The notes under the pieces are model-generated. The model was not told the DNA's origin. It ran no database searches and was given only the letters and a program-made list of their open reading frames with translations. From Methylococcales bacterium (lineage in GTDB: Bacteria; Pseudomonadota; Gammaproteobacteria; Methylococcales; Methylomonadaceae), in assembly GCA_026399015.1 (NCBI GenBank), contig JAPLRS010000016.1:62001-126000 (forward strand): a stretch of 64,000 bases of DNA, read 5' to 3'. The translations under genes and the position numbers were made by a program. Each line of letters opens with the position of its first letter. Within the stretch, counting starts at the first letter, position 1. Shown here piece by piece: positions 33,975-45,352 of the stretch.

Positions 33975-35416
33975 TCAATAATGCTAATATCACTCGCTAA
34001 TAAAACAGGATGAGAAGTTAGACCCAATGTTTCAATTAAGATTGGTTGTGAATTTGCATAAGACCCATCTTGGTCATAATATAATTTACCGTCTTTGGTA
34101 TTATAGATAAACTGCGTATGCGTATTAGGTGCAACAGTTGAAATACCAGAAGAAAAATTGGAGTTATCTAAAACACCCAAGTGTAATCCTTTAAAAGCAC
34201 CTAAGCGTATCTCTAAATGATCAACACCCGGTTGAAAATCTATAATTTTAGTACTACCCGTGCCTTTTGCGTATATAAAAGTATCACCGCCTGCGCCACC
34301 GGATAATATATTAGCACCTAAACCGGCCGTAATTTCGTCATCCCCCGCCCCACCATCAATTACGCTCTTACTAGCCTTGCCCAAACTGCCATAAATAACA
34401 TCATCACCAATTCCGCCTCTTATCGTCACATTACCAGACCCTGCAATTAGAAAATCATTGCCATCATTAGCCGTTATAACATTATTTAATTTATTGCCTT
34501 TTGCAAATAAATTAGCAGTACCAGTCAAAGTAATATTTTCAATAGTTGCGCCTAAAGCAAAATTGACAGAACTAATAACTGTATCAACACCACCCTCTTT
34601 ATCAAGCACTACATCGTTTTTATTATCAACCATAAAAACATTATTACCTTTTCCACCAGTAAAACTATCTGCACCAAAGCCACCATCTAGCGTGTCATTA
34701 CCAGAACCAGCAATTATGGTGTCAACTTTATTACTACCTATCAAGCTAACAGAATTCAGACTTTTATCCGCATTAATGGTAAAGCCTTGATCACCCGTAG
34801 CGCTCGATAAATCAACATTAAAACTGCCTTTATCAACAATAATGGCCTCTCCGTTGTTAAGTGTACGAACTGTTGATTTAAAATTAGCTAATAAAGTAGC
34901 ATTTGCACTTGCAGTTGATGCAACGGACAGATCATCAGCCCCTAAACCTAAATCTGTAATAATGTCGTTAGCAATAACGACAAAAAAATCTGCTCCATTA
35001 CCACCAGTCAGCGAGTTATTGCCTAAGCCACCGGCTATATTGTCATCGCCGTCACCACCGTTGATAGTATCATTCCCAATGCCACCTATAATGTCATCAG
35101 AACCCGCATTACCTGTCAATTTTGAGGCATTATTGCTACCAGTGATAAAATCAGAGCCCGAACCACCATTAATTGTCGTAATTGAACTACCTAATGTTAA
35201 AAAATCGTTATCGAAACTACTTTTAGAATAATCAATAATGGTAGCAACAGTTCCGAAACCGATATTGATAATATCACCGGCACTTTGAGTCAAAGTTTCT
35301 GGACTTGTGTTGACGATTGAATAAACCCAATCAGGATTTGTTTTATCCGTAATAAGTTTTATTTTTGAGGAGCTATTAATTGTTTTGATCATAATAATTA
35401 TCGCTAAACTAGACAT
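33971..35416 (-). CDS. RTX (hemolysin-type Ca2+-binding repeat) protein, probable type I secretion substrate; start possibly 35392
   Basis: Glycine/Asp nonapeptide repeats (GGIGNDTINGGDGDDNIAGG), IENITLTGTANLFAKGN segment, C-terminal TQFIYNTKDGKLYYDQDG. Confidence 0.85.
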   Translation of the reverse strand: MSSLAIIIMIKTINSSSKIKLITDKTNPDWVYSIVNTSPETLTQSAGDIINIGFGTVATIIDYSKSSFDNDFLTLGSSITTINGGSGSDFITGSNNASKLTGNAGSDDIIGGIGNDTINGGDGDDNIAGGLGNNSLTGGNGADFFVVIANDIITDLGLGADDLSVASTASANATLLANFKSTVRTLNNGEAIIVDKGSFNVDLSSATGDQGFTINADKSLNSVSLIGSNKVDTIIAGSGNDTLDGGFGADSFTGGKGNNVFMVDNKNDVVLDKEGGVDTVISSVNFALGATIENITLTGTANLFAKGNKLNNVITANDGNDFLIAGSGNVTIRGGIGDDVIYGSLGKASKSVIDGGAGDDEITAGLGANILSGGAGGDTFIYAKGTGSTKIIDFQPGVDHLEIRLGAFKGLHLGVLDNSNFSSGISTVAPNTHTQFIYNTKDGKLYYDQDGSYANSQPILIETLGLTSHPVLLASDISIID

Positions 35417-35518
35417 AAATTACGAAACGCAACTATGCCATTATTATTTAAATTTATTTTTCTTTTATCAAAGACATTAAAAGAAAAATACACTTAATTC
35501 AGAAACACCAATTGTTAT

Positions 35519-35546
35519 AAAAAAAAGGGAGGCTAAGCCTCCCTTT
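35519..35546 (-). terminator. Rho-independent terminator between the two RTX genes
   Basis: AAAGGGAGGC-TTA-GCCTCCCTTT followed by a T-run on the minus strand. Confidence 0.85.
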
Positions 35547-35590
35547 AATTTGTTTAATTACTCTGATAAATCAAGTAATCATATCACTTA

Positions 35591-37453
35591 TTAAGCAATG
35601 ATAACATCGCCAGTAACTAATGTAGCGTGATTACCAATAATTTCAATAACAACTGGAGCAGTTTTATTTGTACCATCAGCATCAAAAGATAATGAACCTG
35701 TTGTAGAATCATAAATAAATTGCGCAGTAGTACCTGTTGCAACTGAATTTATTGGCGTTGAAGTACTAGCAACTAAACCTTTGAAAGCATCTAAATTGAT
35801 TTTAATATGATCACCTTGTGCATGATCAAAATCAGTAATGGTTGTAGCACCCGCTTGCTTAATAAATACGAATGTATCTGCGCCATCACCACCCGTTAGT
35901 GTATTAACTGCATAGCCACCAGTAATAAGGTCATTACCAGCACCACCATTAATAACGGCAGCACCTTTAGAACCTGTTAACGTATTATTACCCGAGTTTC
36001 CAGTAATAATATTGTCTGATTTATTACCAGTACCTGAAATATCACCCGAACCCGTTAAGGTTAAGTTTTCAATATTAGCAGGTAGAGTGAAACTGACTGA
36101 ACTTTGGATTGTATCAACACCACCTTTCTTATCAATAACTACATCAGCTGTATTATCAACAACGAAAGTATCATCCTTCAATCCACCAATTAACAAGTCA
36201 GCACCTAAACCACCGTCCAAAGTGCTATTTACTAGATCATTCGCTGTAATCTTGTTGACTAATTCATTACCAGTCCCAGCAGTTGCAACACCAGTTAAAA
36301 TTAAATTTTCTACGTTAGCTGTTAAAGTATAGTTTATTGAACTAGATACGCTGTCCGTACCAGCACCTGTCGCTTCTATAACTGTGTCAACAGAATTATT
36401 TACATAATAAGCATCATCACCAGTAGCACCACGCAATTCAATAGCAACACCACCACCTTTTAAAATGTCTTTGCCGTCACTACCCGTCAATACAATTGAA
36501 CCCGATCCTGTAGCAGCAGATAAGTCAAGTGTTTTTACACCTGTAATATTTGCAGTTCCGTTAATAACTGAAGTTGATGGCGCAATATAACCTTTAGCGG
36601 CACTAGCATTAACTACAGCAGTAGCTGCAACTTTTAAGATATCAGCACCAACACCTAAATCAGTAACGCTGTTAGTAGTTCCAGCTAAGAAAGTGAAAGT
36701 ATCTGCACCTTTACCGCCAGTTAAAGTATTGCCTTTACCCGCAGTAATTGAATCATCTCCACCACCACCAATTAAAGAGTCGGCATTTACACCACCAATT
36801 AAAGTTGCTACAGATGCTTTAGCCGCATCAACTTTAAAGCCACGACCAATACCCGCATGTGATAAATCAACTAATTTACCTGCCGCATCAGAAATAACTG
36901 CTACACCATCATTTGAGGTTGCAGAGTTAGCAACAAAATCACCAGTAACTATTGCAGTTGCAATGCCATTTGAACCCACATATAAATCATCGCCTGTTGT
37001 TAAATCAGTGATTTTATCAGTACCGTATGAGAAAAATGTGTTTTGACCAGCGCCACCAGTTAAAGTGTTTTTACCAGAACCACCATTCAAATTGTCATCA
37101 CCAGCGCCACCAATCAATTTATCATCACCTGCTCCAGCGGTAATATCTGATCCACCAGAACCTGCTGTTAGAGTCGATTTTACAGTAGCCGATCCAATAA
37201 TTACATCATAGCCGTGACCACCAGTAATCGCTTTAACTGTTGAACTAGCGCTTGCGTCAATAGTGTTATCTACTGTACTTGTTGAATAATCAATTGTTGC
37301 TGCTTTAGCTGATCCATCAATCTTTAACTCATCACCAGCGTTTAAAGCAGGAGCTGTTTCTGAATTAGTACTAGATTTAGATTTTGCCCAAGTAGGGTTT
37401 GTAATAGGCGTTACGGTCTTTGCATCTAGACTTGTATGTAATCTTATAGTCAT
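35591..37453 (-). CDS. RTX (hemolysin-type Ca2+-binding repeat) protein, probable type I secretion substrate; paralogue of 33971..35416
   Basis: GGAGDDNLNGGSGKNTLTGG repeats; two VENLILTG/IENLTLTG segments; C-terminal AQFIYDSTTGSLSFDADG. Confidence 0.87.
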   Translation of the reverse strand: MTIRLHTSLDAKTVTPITNPTWAKSKSSTNSETAPALNAGDELKIDGSAKAATIDYSTSTVDNTIDASASSTVKAITGGHGYDVIIGSATVKSTLTAGSGGSDITAGAGDDKLIGGAGDDNLNGGSGKNTLTGGAGQNTFFSYGTDKITDLTTGDDLYVGSNGIATAIVTGDFVANSATSNDGVAVISDAAGKLVDLSHAGIGRGFKVDAAKASVATLIGGVNADSLIGGGGDDSITAGKGNTLTGGKGADTFTFLAGTTNSVTDLGVGADILKVAATAVVNASAAKGYIAPSTSVINGTANITGVKTLDLSAATGSGSIVLTGSDGKDILKGGGVAIELRGATGDDAYYVNNSVDTVIEATGAGTDSVSSSINYTLTANVENLILTGVATAGTGNELVNKITANDLVNSTLDGGLGADLLIGGLKDDTFVVDNTADVVIDKKGGVDTIQSSVSFTLPANIENLTLTGSGDISGTGNKSDNIITGNSGNNTLTGSKGAAVINGGAGNDLITGGYAVNTLTGGDGADTFVFIKQAGATTITDFDHAQGDHIKINLDAFKGLVASTSTPINSVATGTTAQFIYDSTTGSLSFDADGTNKTAPVVIEIIGNHATLVTGDVIIA

Positions 37454-37479
37454 CTTATATTCTCCTTTCTATCCGTAAC

Positions 37480-38244
37480 TTAAATTGAGTTAGTTTGGTT
37501 ACGACGTTTACGAGCAAAACCCATTAACGCAGTTAAACCAGTACCAAATAACACTACAGGTAAAGGCAATGGCACAGAAGCAATCGATTGAATTCCGTGT
37601 AAAGCACCTAATGCATTACCTGGTGTACCCGCTTGTAACGCACTAATTAAACCACTTAAGTTACCGTGCCCAGTTGATAAACCAGCTTGGTCGAATAAAT
37701 AAACAACCTCACCTGGTGAACCACCAGTAAAGACAGGATTGATTGACCATGCTGATGGATTATTAAAGTGCGTGTTAAAACCAAGTTCTCCTGTATCTTT
37801 ATTAAAACCGACACCTGTTAAATCAGCTGAATACAACAAACCACCAGCGGAACCTGTTACGCCTGACACATCCGGTACTGTACCAGTGATTGTTAAAGCA
37901 CTACCGGATGAGATAAATGCACCACTTGAACTAAAATTAGCTACTAAAGAATAGTTTGTTGCACTTGCTGTAACAGAAGACCCTGTAACAGATGCACCTG
38001 AAGATTGTTGGTAAAAATTAATGTTACCAGTACCATGTAAATTTAACTGGTAATTACCATCATTTGAAGTAACTGCTCCACTTAATCCTCTATTGTTGAA
38101 TACATAATCATAATCCTGCGGAACAATTGTTACAGGAGTAAGGTTATTTGCGTTATTGATACTTGAAATCAAGTTTGTGGCATGACCCACACCACTAAAT
38201 GCTAAACCTAATATAGGTAAAGCAAGTATTTGTTTGTAATTCAT
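37480..38244 (-). CDS. Secreted protein with PEP-CTERM-like C-terminal sorting segment
   Basis: Signal peptide MNYKQILALPILGLAFSGVGHA; C-terminus SVPLPLPVVLFGTGLTALMGFARKRRNQ: VPLP motif, TM helix, basic tail. Confidence 0.75.
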   Translation of the reverse strand: MNYKQILALPILGLAFSGVGHATNLISSINNANNLTPVTIVPQDYDYVFNNRGLSGAVTSNDGNYQLNLHGTGNINFYQQSSGASVTGSSVTASATNYSLVANFSSSGAFISSGSALTITGTVPDVSGVTGSAGGLLYSADLTGVGFNKDTGELGFNTHFNNPSAWSINPVFTGGSPGEVVYLFDQAGLSTGHGNLSGLISALQAGTPGNALGALHGIQSIASVPLPLPVVLFGTGLTALMGFARKRRNQTNSI

Positions 38245-38652
38245 ATAATTAATCCTATATAACTAAAGTTGATAAAACATCTTTTTGCCACTCTGCTTCC
38301 TGCTATTATTCTTAGAGTTTTTCGATCTTATCTGAATCGACAACCCTGGTTTTCTTTGTAAATCTTTTTCGCACTTAACGAGTACTTCCAAGAACCAAAA
38401 AAAGCTCAAAGAGATTATTTCATAGTAGCCAAGACAATAAGGTTAAGATTTTGTTACATTCCAAAGTAATGTAATACAATTTAATTGATAGTCTTAAGCT
38501 AGGGCCTACGAACTGAACGAGTGTTTGATAATCCACACTTGCCGATACTAAAATCATCTTGACTGCGGAAATATGACAATCCCTGTGTATCAAAGTATAC
38601 TTATCAACATTTTTTAATCTCTCCACCTATTCGCTTATTTTCTGAGAACCCC

Positions 38653-39633
38653 ATGCCTGCCATTGTAGTTTGTGCCTTATATAAGTTTGTTGCCCTAAAT
38701 GATTACCAAGATTTACGCTTACCACTACATAACGAGATGGAAAAACTGGATATTAGAGGTACACTTTTGCTCGCTAATGAGGGAATAAACGGTACTGTTG
38801 CGGGATCTAATGATGGCATCAATAGACTACTGACTTGGTTAAAAGCAGATGATCGTCTTGCAGATATAGACTACAAATTATCTTTTACAGATAACATGCC
38901 TTTTAACCGGACTAAAGTAAAACTTAAAAAAGAAATTGTGACTATGGGCATCGAAGGCATAGACCCTAAACAAGTAGTGGGTACTTATGTTGACCCCTTA
39001 GAATGGAATGCATTAATTTCTGACCCTGATGTAATTCTGATTGATACTCGCAATGATTATGAATTTACCGTGGGGACCTTTAGAAACGCTATCAATCCCA
39101 ACACAGAAAGTTTCAGAGAATTCCCTGACTATGTAAAAAACAACCTAAATCCCGAGCAACATAAAAAAGTAGCTATGTTTTGCACGGGTGGGATTCGTTG
39201 CGAAAAATCGACTGCCTATTTAAAAGAACAAGGTTTTGAAAATGTATATCATTTAAAAGGTGGCATCTTGAAGTATTTAGAGATGGTACCTGAAGAACAA
39301 ACGCTATGGGAGGGTGAGTGTTTTGTATTTGACGACAGAATCACCGTTAATCTACAACTCGAAAAAGGTCAATATGATCAATGTAACGCTTGTCGATTAC
39401 CTATCACTGAGGCTGATAAAGCCAGCCCAAACTACGAACAAGGTGTCAGTTGCCCGCATTGCTATGATAAAGTGACTGCCGCTCAAAAAGCACGCTTTAT
39501 GGAAAGAGAAAAACAAATCGCCTTAGCTCACCAACGTGGCGAAACTCATATTGGTAAAGACGCCGCTAAAACATTAGCTGAAAAAAGAGCGGCTAAAATT
39601 AAAAAACTCCAAATGCTGCAACAACAGCAATAA
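38653..39633 (+). CDS. trhO: tRNA uridine(34) hydroxylase, rhodanese-domain
   Basis: [15 protein letters not shown]...[16 protein letters not shown]...[21 protein letters not shown]. Confidence 0.95.
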   Translation: MPAIVVCALYKFVALNDYQDLRLPLHNEMEKLDIRGTLLLANEGINGTVAGSNDGINRLLTWLKADDRLADIDYKLSFTDNMPFNRTKVKLKKEIVTMGIEGIDPKQVVGTYVDPLEWNALISDPDVILIDTRNDYEFTVGTFRNAINPNTESFREFPDYVKNNLNPEQHKKVAMFCTGGIRCEKSTAYLKEQGFENVYHLKGGILKYLEMVPEEQTLWEGECFVFDDRITVNLQLEKGQYDQCNACRLPITEADKASPNYEQGVSCPHCYDKVTAAQKARFMEREKQIALAHQRGETHIGKDAAKTLAEKRAAKIKKLQMLQQQQ

Positions 39634-39814
39634 TCAATTACACGCACTGGCTTTTTGCTAGTTTTCTGTTAAATCAGGTTATAATAAGGTAACTTTTTCA
39701 ACAGAAGACGCACAATTTGTGTATTAGTCATACTGCCTACTTACTTAAAACTGCTGTAACTACAAATACATATCTAGATACACCAGCAATTCCGATGATT
39801 TACCTCAATAAAAT

Positions 39815-41182
39815 ATGACACAAAAACTATATATTCAAACCAATGGTTGCCAGATGAATGAGTATGATTCTGACAAAATGCGAGATGTACTTGAAGCATC
39901 ACATGGCTTTGAATTAACAGACGATCCTAAACAAGCCGATGTTTTATTATTAAACACCTGTTCTATTAGGGAAAAAGCCCAAGAAAAAGTTTTTTCTGCG
40001 CTGGGTAAATGGCGAAAAATTAAAGACAAACGCCCAGATGTTATCATTGGTGTTGGCGGCTGTGTTGCCAGCCAAGAAGGTGGCGCAATTCAAAAACGCG
40101 CACCTTATGTTGATATGGTTTTTGGCCCCCAAACCTTACATCGTTTGCCACAACTGCTTGATCAAGTAAGAAACCAGCATAAACCTGTGGTTGATATTTC
40201 TTTCCCTGAAATCGAAAAATTTGATGCTTTACCTGAACCCAGAGCAGAAGGTCCTAAAGCATTTGTTTCTGTTATGGAAGGTTGCAGTAAATACTGCTCA
40301 TTTTGTGTCGTTCCTTATACAAGAGGAGAAGAAATCAGCCGCCCTCTTAATGATGTCATCGCAGAAATCACCACCTTAGCCAAACAGGGTGTTAGAGAAA
40401 TTAATTTATTAGGTCAAAATGTTAACGCCTATCGAGGCCTAATGGATGATGGTGATATAGCTGATTTCTCTTTATTATTACATTATGTTGCCGCTATCGA
40501 AGGCATTGATCGTTTAAGATTTACTACCTCTCACCCAGTCGAGTTTACTGACAGTTTAATTGAAGCTTTTGCAGAAATTCCGCAATTAGTCGATCATTTA
40601 CACTTACCCGTACAAAGTGGTAGTGATGGCATTCTAAAGATGATGAAACGCGGACATACAGCTGCTGATTATAAAGAAACCATTAGAAAACTCAGAGAAA
40701 TACGGCCAAACATTAGTTTATCGTCTGACTTTATTATTGGCTTCCCTGGCGAAACCGATGAGCAATTTGAAGAAACCATGGATTTTATTAACGAAATTGG
40801 TTTCGACCTTTCATTCAGTTTTGTTTACAGTGCCAGACCGGGCACGCCGGCAGCAGATTTAGCAGACAATGTATCCGCAGAAGTTAAAAAAGCCCGCTTA
40901 GAACGTTTCCAGAATCGTATCAATGAAATGGCTAATACTATTTCAAATAACATGATAGGTACTGTCCAAACTGTTTTAGTTGAAGGACAATCCAAGAAAA
41001 ATCCTTTACAAATGCAAGGTCGCACAGAAAATAATCGAGTAGTAAATTTTATAGGCCATCCGCGCCTTGCAGGACACTTTGTGGATGTTTTAATTGCAGA
41101 GGCACTCCCTAACTCATTAAGAGGTCGCATGGTCGAATCTTCCGCTGATAAAATCATCAATCAATCAAACACAGCCTCATGA
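39815..41182 (+). CDS. miaB: tRNA-2-methylthio-N6-dimethylallyladenosine synthase
   Basis: [15 protein letters not shown]; radical [21 protein letters not shown] domain. Confidence 0.98.
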   Translation: MTQKLYIQTNGCQMNEYDSDKMRDVLEASHGFELTDDPKQADVLLLNTCSIREKAQEKVFSALGKWRKIKDKRPDVIIGVGGCVASQEGGAIQKRAPYVDMVFGPQTLHRLPQLLDQVRNQHKPVVDISFPEIEKFDALPEPRAEGPKAFVSVMEGCSKYCSFCVVPYTRGEEISRPLNDVIAEITTLAKQGVREINLLGQNVNAYRGLMDDGDIADFSLLLHYVAAIEGIDRLRFTTSHPVEFTDSLIEAFAEIPQLVDHLHLPVQSGSDGILKMMKRGHTAADYKETIRKLREIRPNISLSSDFIIGFPGETDEQFEETMDFINEIGFDLSFSFVYSARPGTPAADLADNVSAEVKKARLERFQNRINEMANTISNNMIGTVQTVLVEGQSKKNPLQMQGRTENNRVVNFIGHPRLAGHFVDVLIAEALPNSLRGRMVESSADKIINQSNTAS

Positions 41183-42153
41183 TCTCACAGGAAATAGCCC
41201 TACTCCCTTCTGACAACGATAGACTAGCAAATTTATGTGGTGAATTAGATATACACATAAAACAAATTGAAAAACGCTTACAAGTTGAAATTGGCAACCG
41301 TGGCAATCAATTTAAAGTTAGCGGAGCTAACCATTCGGTTAAAGCCACCTGTGCACTATTACAAAAACTATTTGAAAACACCGCTCAAGAAGAATTAACA
41401 GCCGAAGCTATCCATTTAGCCATGCAAGATTCATCCATCGAACAATTATTAGTTACTGCCCAAGAAGAACCTCAAAAAGAAGTTGCCATTAAAACTAAAT
41501 TTGGTTTAATCAAAGGTAGAGGACAAAATCAACAGAATTATTTAAAGAAAATTCAAAGTCATGATATTAACTTTGGAGTAGGCCCTGCTGGTACAGGTAA
41601 AACTTATTTAGCTGTTGCCTGTGCCATTGATGCTTTATTAAAAGAAGAAGTTAGAAAAATTATTCTCGTCAGACCCGCTGTAGAAGCGGGTGAAAAACTG
41701 GGGTTCTTACCCGGTGACATGGCGCAAAAAGTGGATCCTTATTTAAGACCCCTTTATGATGCATTGTACGAAATGTTAGGCTTTGAACGCGTTGAAAAAA
41801 TGCTAGAAAAAGGTATGATCGAAGTAGCTCCTTTAGCTTTTATGCGCGGCCGCACTCTAAATGACGCGTTTATCATTCTTGATGAAGCCCAGAATACCAC
41901 CACCGAACAAATTAAAATGTTTCTGACCCGTGTCGGTTTTGGCTCAACCGCTGTGATTACTGGTGACATTACACAAATAGATTTACCGTCAGCTAAAATG
42001 TCTGGCCTTAGTCATGTACTTAATGTACTTAAAGATGTTGAGGGGATTAGCTTTACCTATTTCGCAGTAAGAGATGTTGTAAGACATCCATTAGTACAAC
42101 GTATAGTTTCTGCTTACGAAGCTTACGAGCTTAAAGAAAAATCTGACCTATGA
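41179..42153 (+). CDS. ybeZ: PhoH-like ATPase
   Basis: [52 protein letters not shown] coupling to miaB. Confidence 0.96.
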   Translation: MISQEIALLPSDNDRLANLCGELDIHIKQIEKRLQVEIGNRGNQFKVSGANHSVKATCALLQKLFENTAQEELTAEAIHLAMQDSSIEQLLVTAQEEPQKEVAIKTKFGLIKGRGQNQQNYLKKIQSHDINFGVGPAGTGKTYLAVACAIDALLKEEVRKIILVRPAVEAGEKLGFLPGDMAQKVDPYLRPLYDALYEMLGFERVEKMLEKGMIEVAPLAFMRGRTLNDAFIILDEAQNTTTEQIKMFLTRVGFGSTAVITGDITQIDLPSAKMSGLSHVLNVLKDVEGISFTYFAVRDVVRHPLVQRIVSAYEAYELKEKSDL

Positions 42154-42611
42154 ACTGCTTAGAAATTCAAATTGAGTACGAAGCAATTAATCTCCCTTCC
42201 GAAGCACAATTACAGACATGGGTAGATTGCGCCCTAACAGACTACGAAAATGAGACGGAAATAGTCATTCGTATTGTCGACATAGAAGAAAGCGCAGAGC
42301 TTAATAAGCAATATCGTCAAAAAAATGGCCCTACAAACATTCTAAGCTTTCCATTCGAAGTTCCTAAACATATCGAACTCAATCTATTGGGTGATTTGGT
42401 CATCTGCGCACCTATACTTGAAAAAGAAGCGACTGAACAAGATAAAGCCCTTCACGACCATTGGGCACACATTATTATTCACGGCGTACTGCACCTTTTA
42501 GGCTACGACCATATCATTGAAGATGAGGCCGTACTTATGGAAGCAAAAGAAATTCATTTATTAAATTTATTAAACATTAAAAACCCTTACTTACAGGAAA
42601 ATATTGCATGA
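42150..42611 (+). CDS. ybeY: Endoribonuclease YbeY
   Basis: TNILSFPFEVP...HIIIHGVLHLLGYDHI. Confidence 0.97.
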   Translation: MNCLEIQIEYEAINLPSEAQLQTWVDCALTDYENETEIVIRIVDIEESAELNKQYRQKNGPTNILSFPFEVPKHIELNLLGDLVICAPILEKEATEQDKALHDHWAHIIIHGVLHLLGYDHIIEDEAVLMEAKEIHLLNLLNIKNPYLQENIA

Positions 42612-43450
42612 GCGATGATCAACCTCCGAGTACTAACGCCCCTCGTAAACGCTGGGTAGAAAGGATAAGCCAAATATTTTCTGGGGAACCAGAAGACCTA
42701 GACGATCTACTTGATGTTTTACGAGAGGCAAAAGAAAATCATGTGCTAGACACAGATGCCTTAACCATGATTGAAGGCGTCCTACAAGTATCTCAAATGC
42801 GGGTACGAGATATTATGATTCCTAGAGTGCAAATGGTAGTTGTACCTAAAGATGCAGAACTCGAGACCATCTTTCCTTTAGTGATTGAGTTTTGTCATTC
42901 ACGTTACCCAGTTATAGATGGCGACCGTAGTAAAATTGTAGGGGTTTTACTTGCTAAGGACCTACTCGCTCATGTCTTACAAAATAAAAACCTAACGGTT
43001 GAAGACTTAATGCGCCCTGCCTGTGTCGTCCCAGAAAGTAAACGCCTAAACATTCTTCTTAAAGAATTACGCACTAACGGCAATCATATGGCCATTGTAG
43101 TGGATGAATATGGCCAAGCCGCAGGTTTAGTGACTATCGAAGACGTATTAGAAGAAATTGTTGGTGAAATTGAAGATGAACACGATGATCATGAAGATGA
43201 AGGTTATATCTTTCAACGCAGTTCTAACGAATATATGATCAAGGCTTTGATTCCTATTGATGAATTTGATGACTTTTTTTCAACAAATCTCACCACTGAT
43301 GAATATGACACTATCGGTGGATTTATTCTCAGTCAATTAGAACATATGCCAAAAAAAGGCGAAAGCCTTATCGTTGATAATCTTCGCTTTGAAATCGTAA
43401 GAGCCGATAATCGTCGAGTACACTTAGTAAAACTTAAAATCATCAAATAA
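42608..43450 (+). CDS. corC: HlyC/CorC-family CBS-domain transporter-associated protein
   Basis: VRDIMIPRVQMVVVPKDAEL..., CBS pair and CorC_HlyC C-terminal domain; ybeZ-ybeY-corC order. Confidence 0.94.
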   Translation: MSDDQPPSTNAPRKRWVERISQIFSGEPEDLDDLLDVLREAKENHVLDTDALTMIEGVLQVSQMRVRDIMIPRVQMVVVPKDAELETIFPLVIEFCHSRYPVIDGDRSKIVGVLLAKDLLAHVLQNKNLTVEDLMRPACVVPESKRLNILLKELRTNGNHMAIVVDEYGQAAGLVTIEDVLEEIVGEIEDEHDDHEDEGYIFQRSSNEYMIKALIPIDEFDDFFSTNLTTDEYDTIGGFILSQLEHMPKKGESLIVDNLRFEIVRADNRRVHLVKLKIIK

Positions 43451-43469
43451 AGAGTTAAAGGAAGTTTCT

Positions 43470-44519
43470 ATGCCTACTCATACAGTGCTAGTAACCGGCG
43501 GAGCGGGTTACATTGGAAGCCATGCCTGTGTTGAACTATTAAATGCCGGATTTAAAGTGATAGTGGTAGATAATCTATCCAATAGCAAATCTGAATCTTT
43601 ATCAAGAGTACAACAGTTAACAGGTAAAACACTCAGCTTTTATGAAGCTGACATTAGAGATAAAACGGCCTTAACCCAAATCTTTGCTAACGAAAAGCCC
43701 ACCACAGTCATACATTTTGCGGGACTTAAAGCCGTGGGTGAGTCTTGTGCTCAACCTCATCTGTACTACCACAATAATGTCTTTGGCACTTTAGTTCTCA
43801 CTGAAGTCATGCAAGAACACAATGTTAAGCAATTAGTGTTCAGTTCCTCAGCTACTGTCTATGGTGTCACTGAACTAACCCAATACCATGAGGAATTACC
43901 ATTAGGTGCCATTAATCCCTATGGTCGTTCTAAAGCAATGGTAGAAGATATATTGCGAGACTTGGCTGAAGCAGATATCAAAAATAAGTGTGAATATCCA
44001 TGGAAAATTGCTTTATTAAGATATTTCAATCCTATTGGTGCGCATGAAAGCGGCTTAATTGGTGAAGATCCTAATGGCATTCCAAACAATTTGATGCCCT
44101 ATGTTGCGCAAGTTGCAATAGGTAAACTACCACAACTTTCTGTATTTGGGGATGACTACCCGACCCCAGATGGTACAGGCATAAGAGATTACATTCATGT
44201 CATTGACTTAGTCAGAGGCCATATAAAAGCCATTGACGCATTTAACACTGAGAAATTTTCTGATGGTAACTGCAAAGCCTATAACTTGGGCGCAGGCCGA
44301 GGTTATAGTGTACTTGAAATTGTTAACGCCTTTGAAAACGTAACAGGTAAAAAAATAAATTACAAAATATCACCCAGACGGGAGGGCGATCTTGCTGAGT
44401 ATTTCGCAAATCCAGAATTAGCTTTAAAAGAGTTAAACTGGAAAGTAGAAAAAACCTTACATGACATGGTAGCTGACACCTGGAATTGGCAATCTAAAAA
44501 CCCACAAGGTTATAAATAA
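43470..44519 (+). CDS. galE: UDP-glucose 4-epimerase
   Basis: VLVTGGAGYIGSHACVELL...SSSATVYG...YGRSKAMVEDIL...TPDGTGIRDYIHVIDL. Confidence 0.96.
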   Translation: MPTHTVLVTGGAGYIGSHACVELLNAGFKVIVVDNLSNSKSESLSRVQQLTGKTLSFYEADIRDKTALTQIFANEKPTTVIHFAGLKAVGESCAQPHLYYHNNVFGTLVLTEVMQEHNVKQLVFSSSATVYGVTELTQYHEELPLGAINPYGRSKAMVEDILRDLAEADIKNKCEYPWKIALLRYFNPIGAHESGLIGEDPNGIPNNLMPYVAQVAIGKLPQLSVFGDDYPTPDGTGIRDYIHVIDLVRGHIKAIDAFNTEKFSDGNCKAYNLGAGRGYSVLEIVNAFENVTGKKINYKISPRREGDLAEYFANPELALKELNWKVEKTLHDMVADTWNWQSKNPQGYK

Positions 44520-44570
44520 ACAGTCCACATCCACCCAGTTGTAACATCACCTTTTATTATTTTTTGTACC

Positions 44571-45293
44571 ATGGATAATCGCACCTTTACTAATAGAATT
44601 ATTGTTCTGGATACCGAAACAACAGGCTTAAGCCCGCAGGAAGGTCATAGGATTATTGAAATAGGCTGTGTTGAGGTCGTTAACCGCCGCCTGACTGGCA
44701 AGCGGTTTCATGTTTATATTAATCCTGACCGAGAAATTGACGCCGGTGCTATTGCTGTCCACGGTATCAGTAATGAGTTTTTAGAAGATAAACCGCGTTT
44801 TGAACAAATATTAGATGACTTTCTTGCCTTTATTAAAGACGCAGAACTCGTCATACACAATGCGCCTTTTGATGTTGGTTTTCTAAATCACGAATTTTCA
44901 TTACTTAATAAATCAATCGGTAAAGTAGAAAATTATAGTCAAGTTTTCGATTCCCTTACTTATGCGAGAAAAAAACATCCCGCCCAAAGAAACAGTCTCG
45001 ACGCGCTATGTAAACGCTATGGTGTAGATAATAGCCAACGAGACTTACATGGCGCATTATTAGATGCTGAAATTTTAGCGGATGTATTTTTATTAATGAC
45101 AGGAGGACAATCCTCCTTGCTAGATACTCTGCAAACACCAGATGCTAATCAAGAAATTAATCATAAATCACAATACGCTTTTGTAAATAGACCTACATTA
45201 AAGGTAATTACATGCAGTGACGAAGAATTAACAGCTCATCAACAATCTTTACTAGATATCCAAAAAGCAAATGGGCAATGTCTATGGCCATAA
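44571..45293 (+). CDS. dnaQ: DNA polymerase III epsilon subunit
   Basis: IIVLDTETTGLSPQEGHRIIEIGCVEVVNR...VIHNAPFDVGFLNHE. Confidence 0.95.
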   Translation: MDNRTFTNRIIVLDTETTGLSPQEGHRIIEIGCVEVVNRRLTGKRFHVYINPDREIDAGAIAVHGISNEFLEDKPRFEQILDDFLAFIKDAELVIHNAPFDVGFLNHEFSLLNKSIGKVENYSQVFDSLTYARKKHPAQRNSLDALCKRYGVDNSQRDLHGALLDAEILADVFLLMTGGQSSLLDTLQTPDANQEINHKSQYAFVNRPTLKVITCSDEELTAHQQSLLDIQKANGQCLWP

Positions 45294-45320
45294 GCCCTAA
45301 ACATCACCCATTAAATAATC

Positions 45321-45344
45321 ATGGATTAGTTTGCACTAATCCAT
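45321..45344. terminator. Hairpin between convergent dnaQ and deaD (putative bidirectional terminator)
   Basis: Perfect 10-bp stem ATGGATTAGT-TTGC-ACTAATCCAT. Confidence 0.55.
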
Positions 45345-45352
45345 TCTGGTAA

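Noticed and set aside
34458-35231. Plus-strand ORFs (34458..34790, 34842..35231) rich in Pro/Ser/Leu
   Set aside because: Antisense shadows of the glycine/Asp-rich RTX repeats on the minus strand; composition follows from repeat codons.
36012-37046. Plus-strand ORFs 36012..36332 and 36693..37046
   Set aside because: Same explanation: antisense to the RTX gene 35591..37453.
38420-38626. Minus-strand ORF 38420..38626
   Set aside because: Short, no recognisable features, in the region upstream of trhO; insufficient support.
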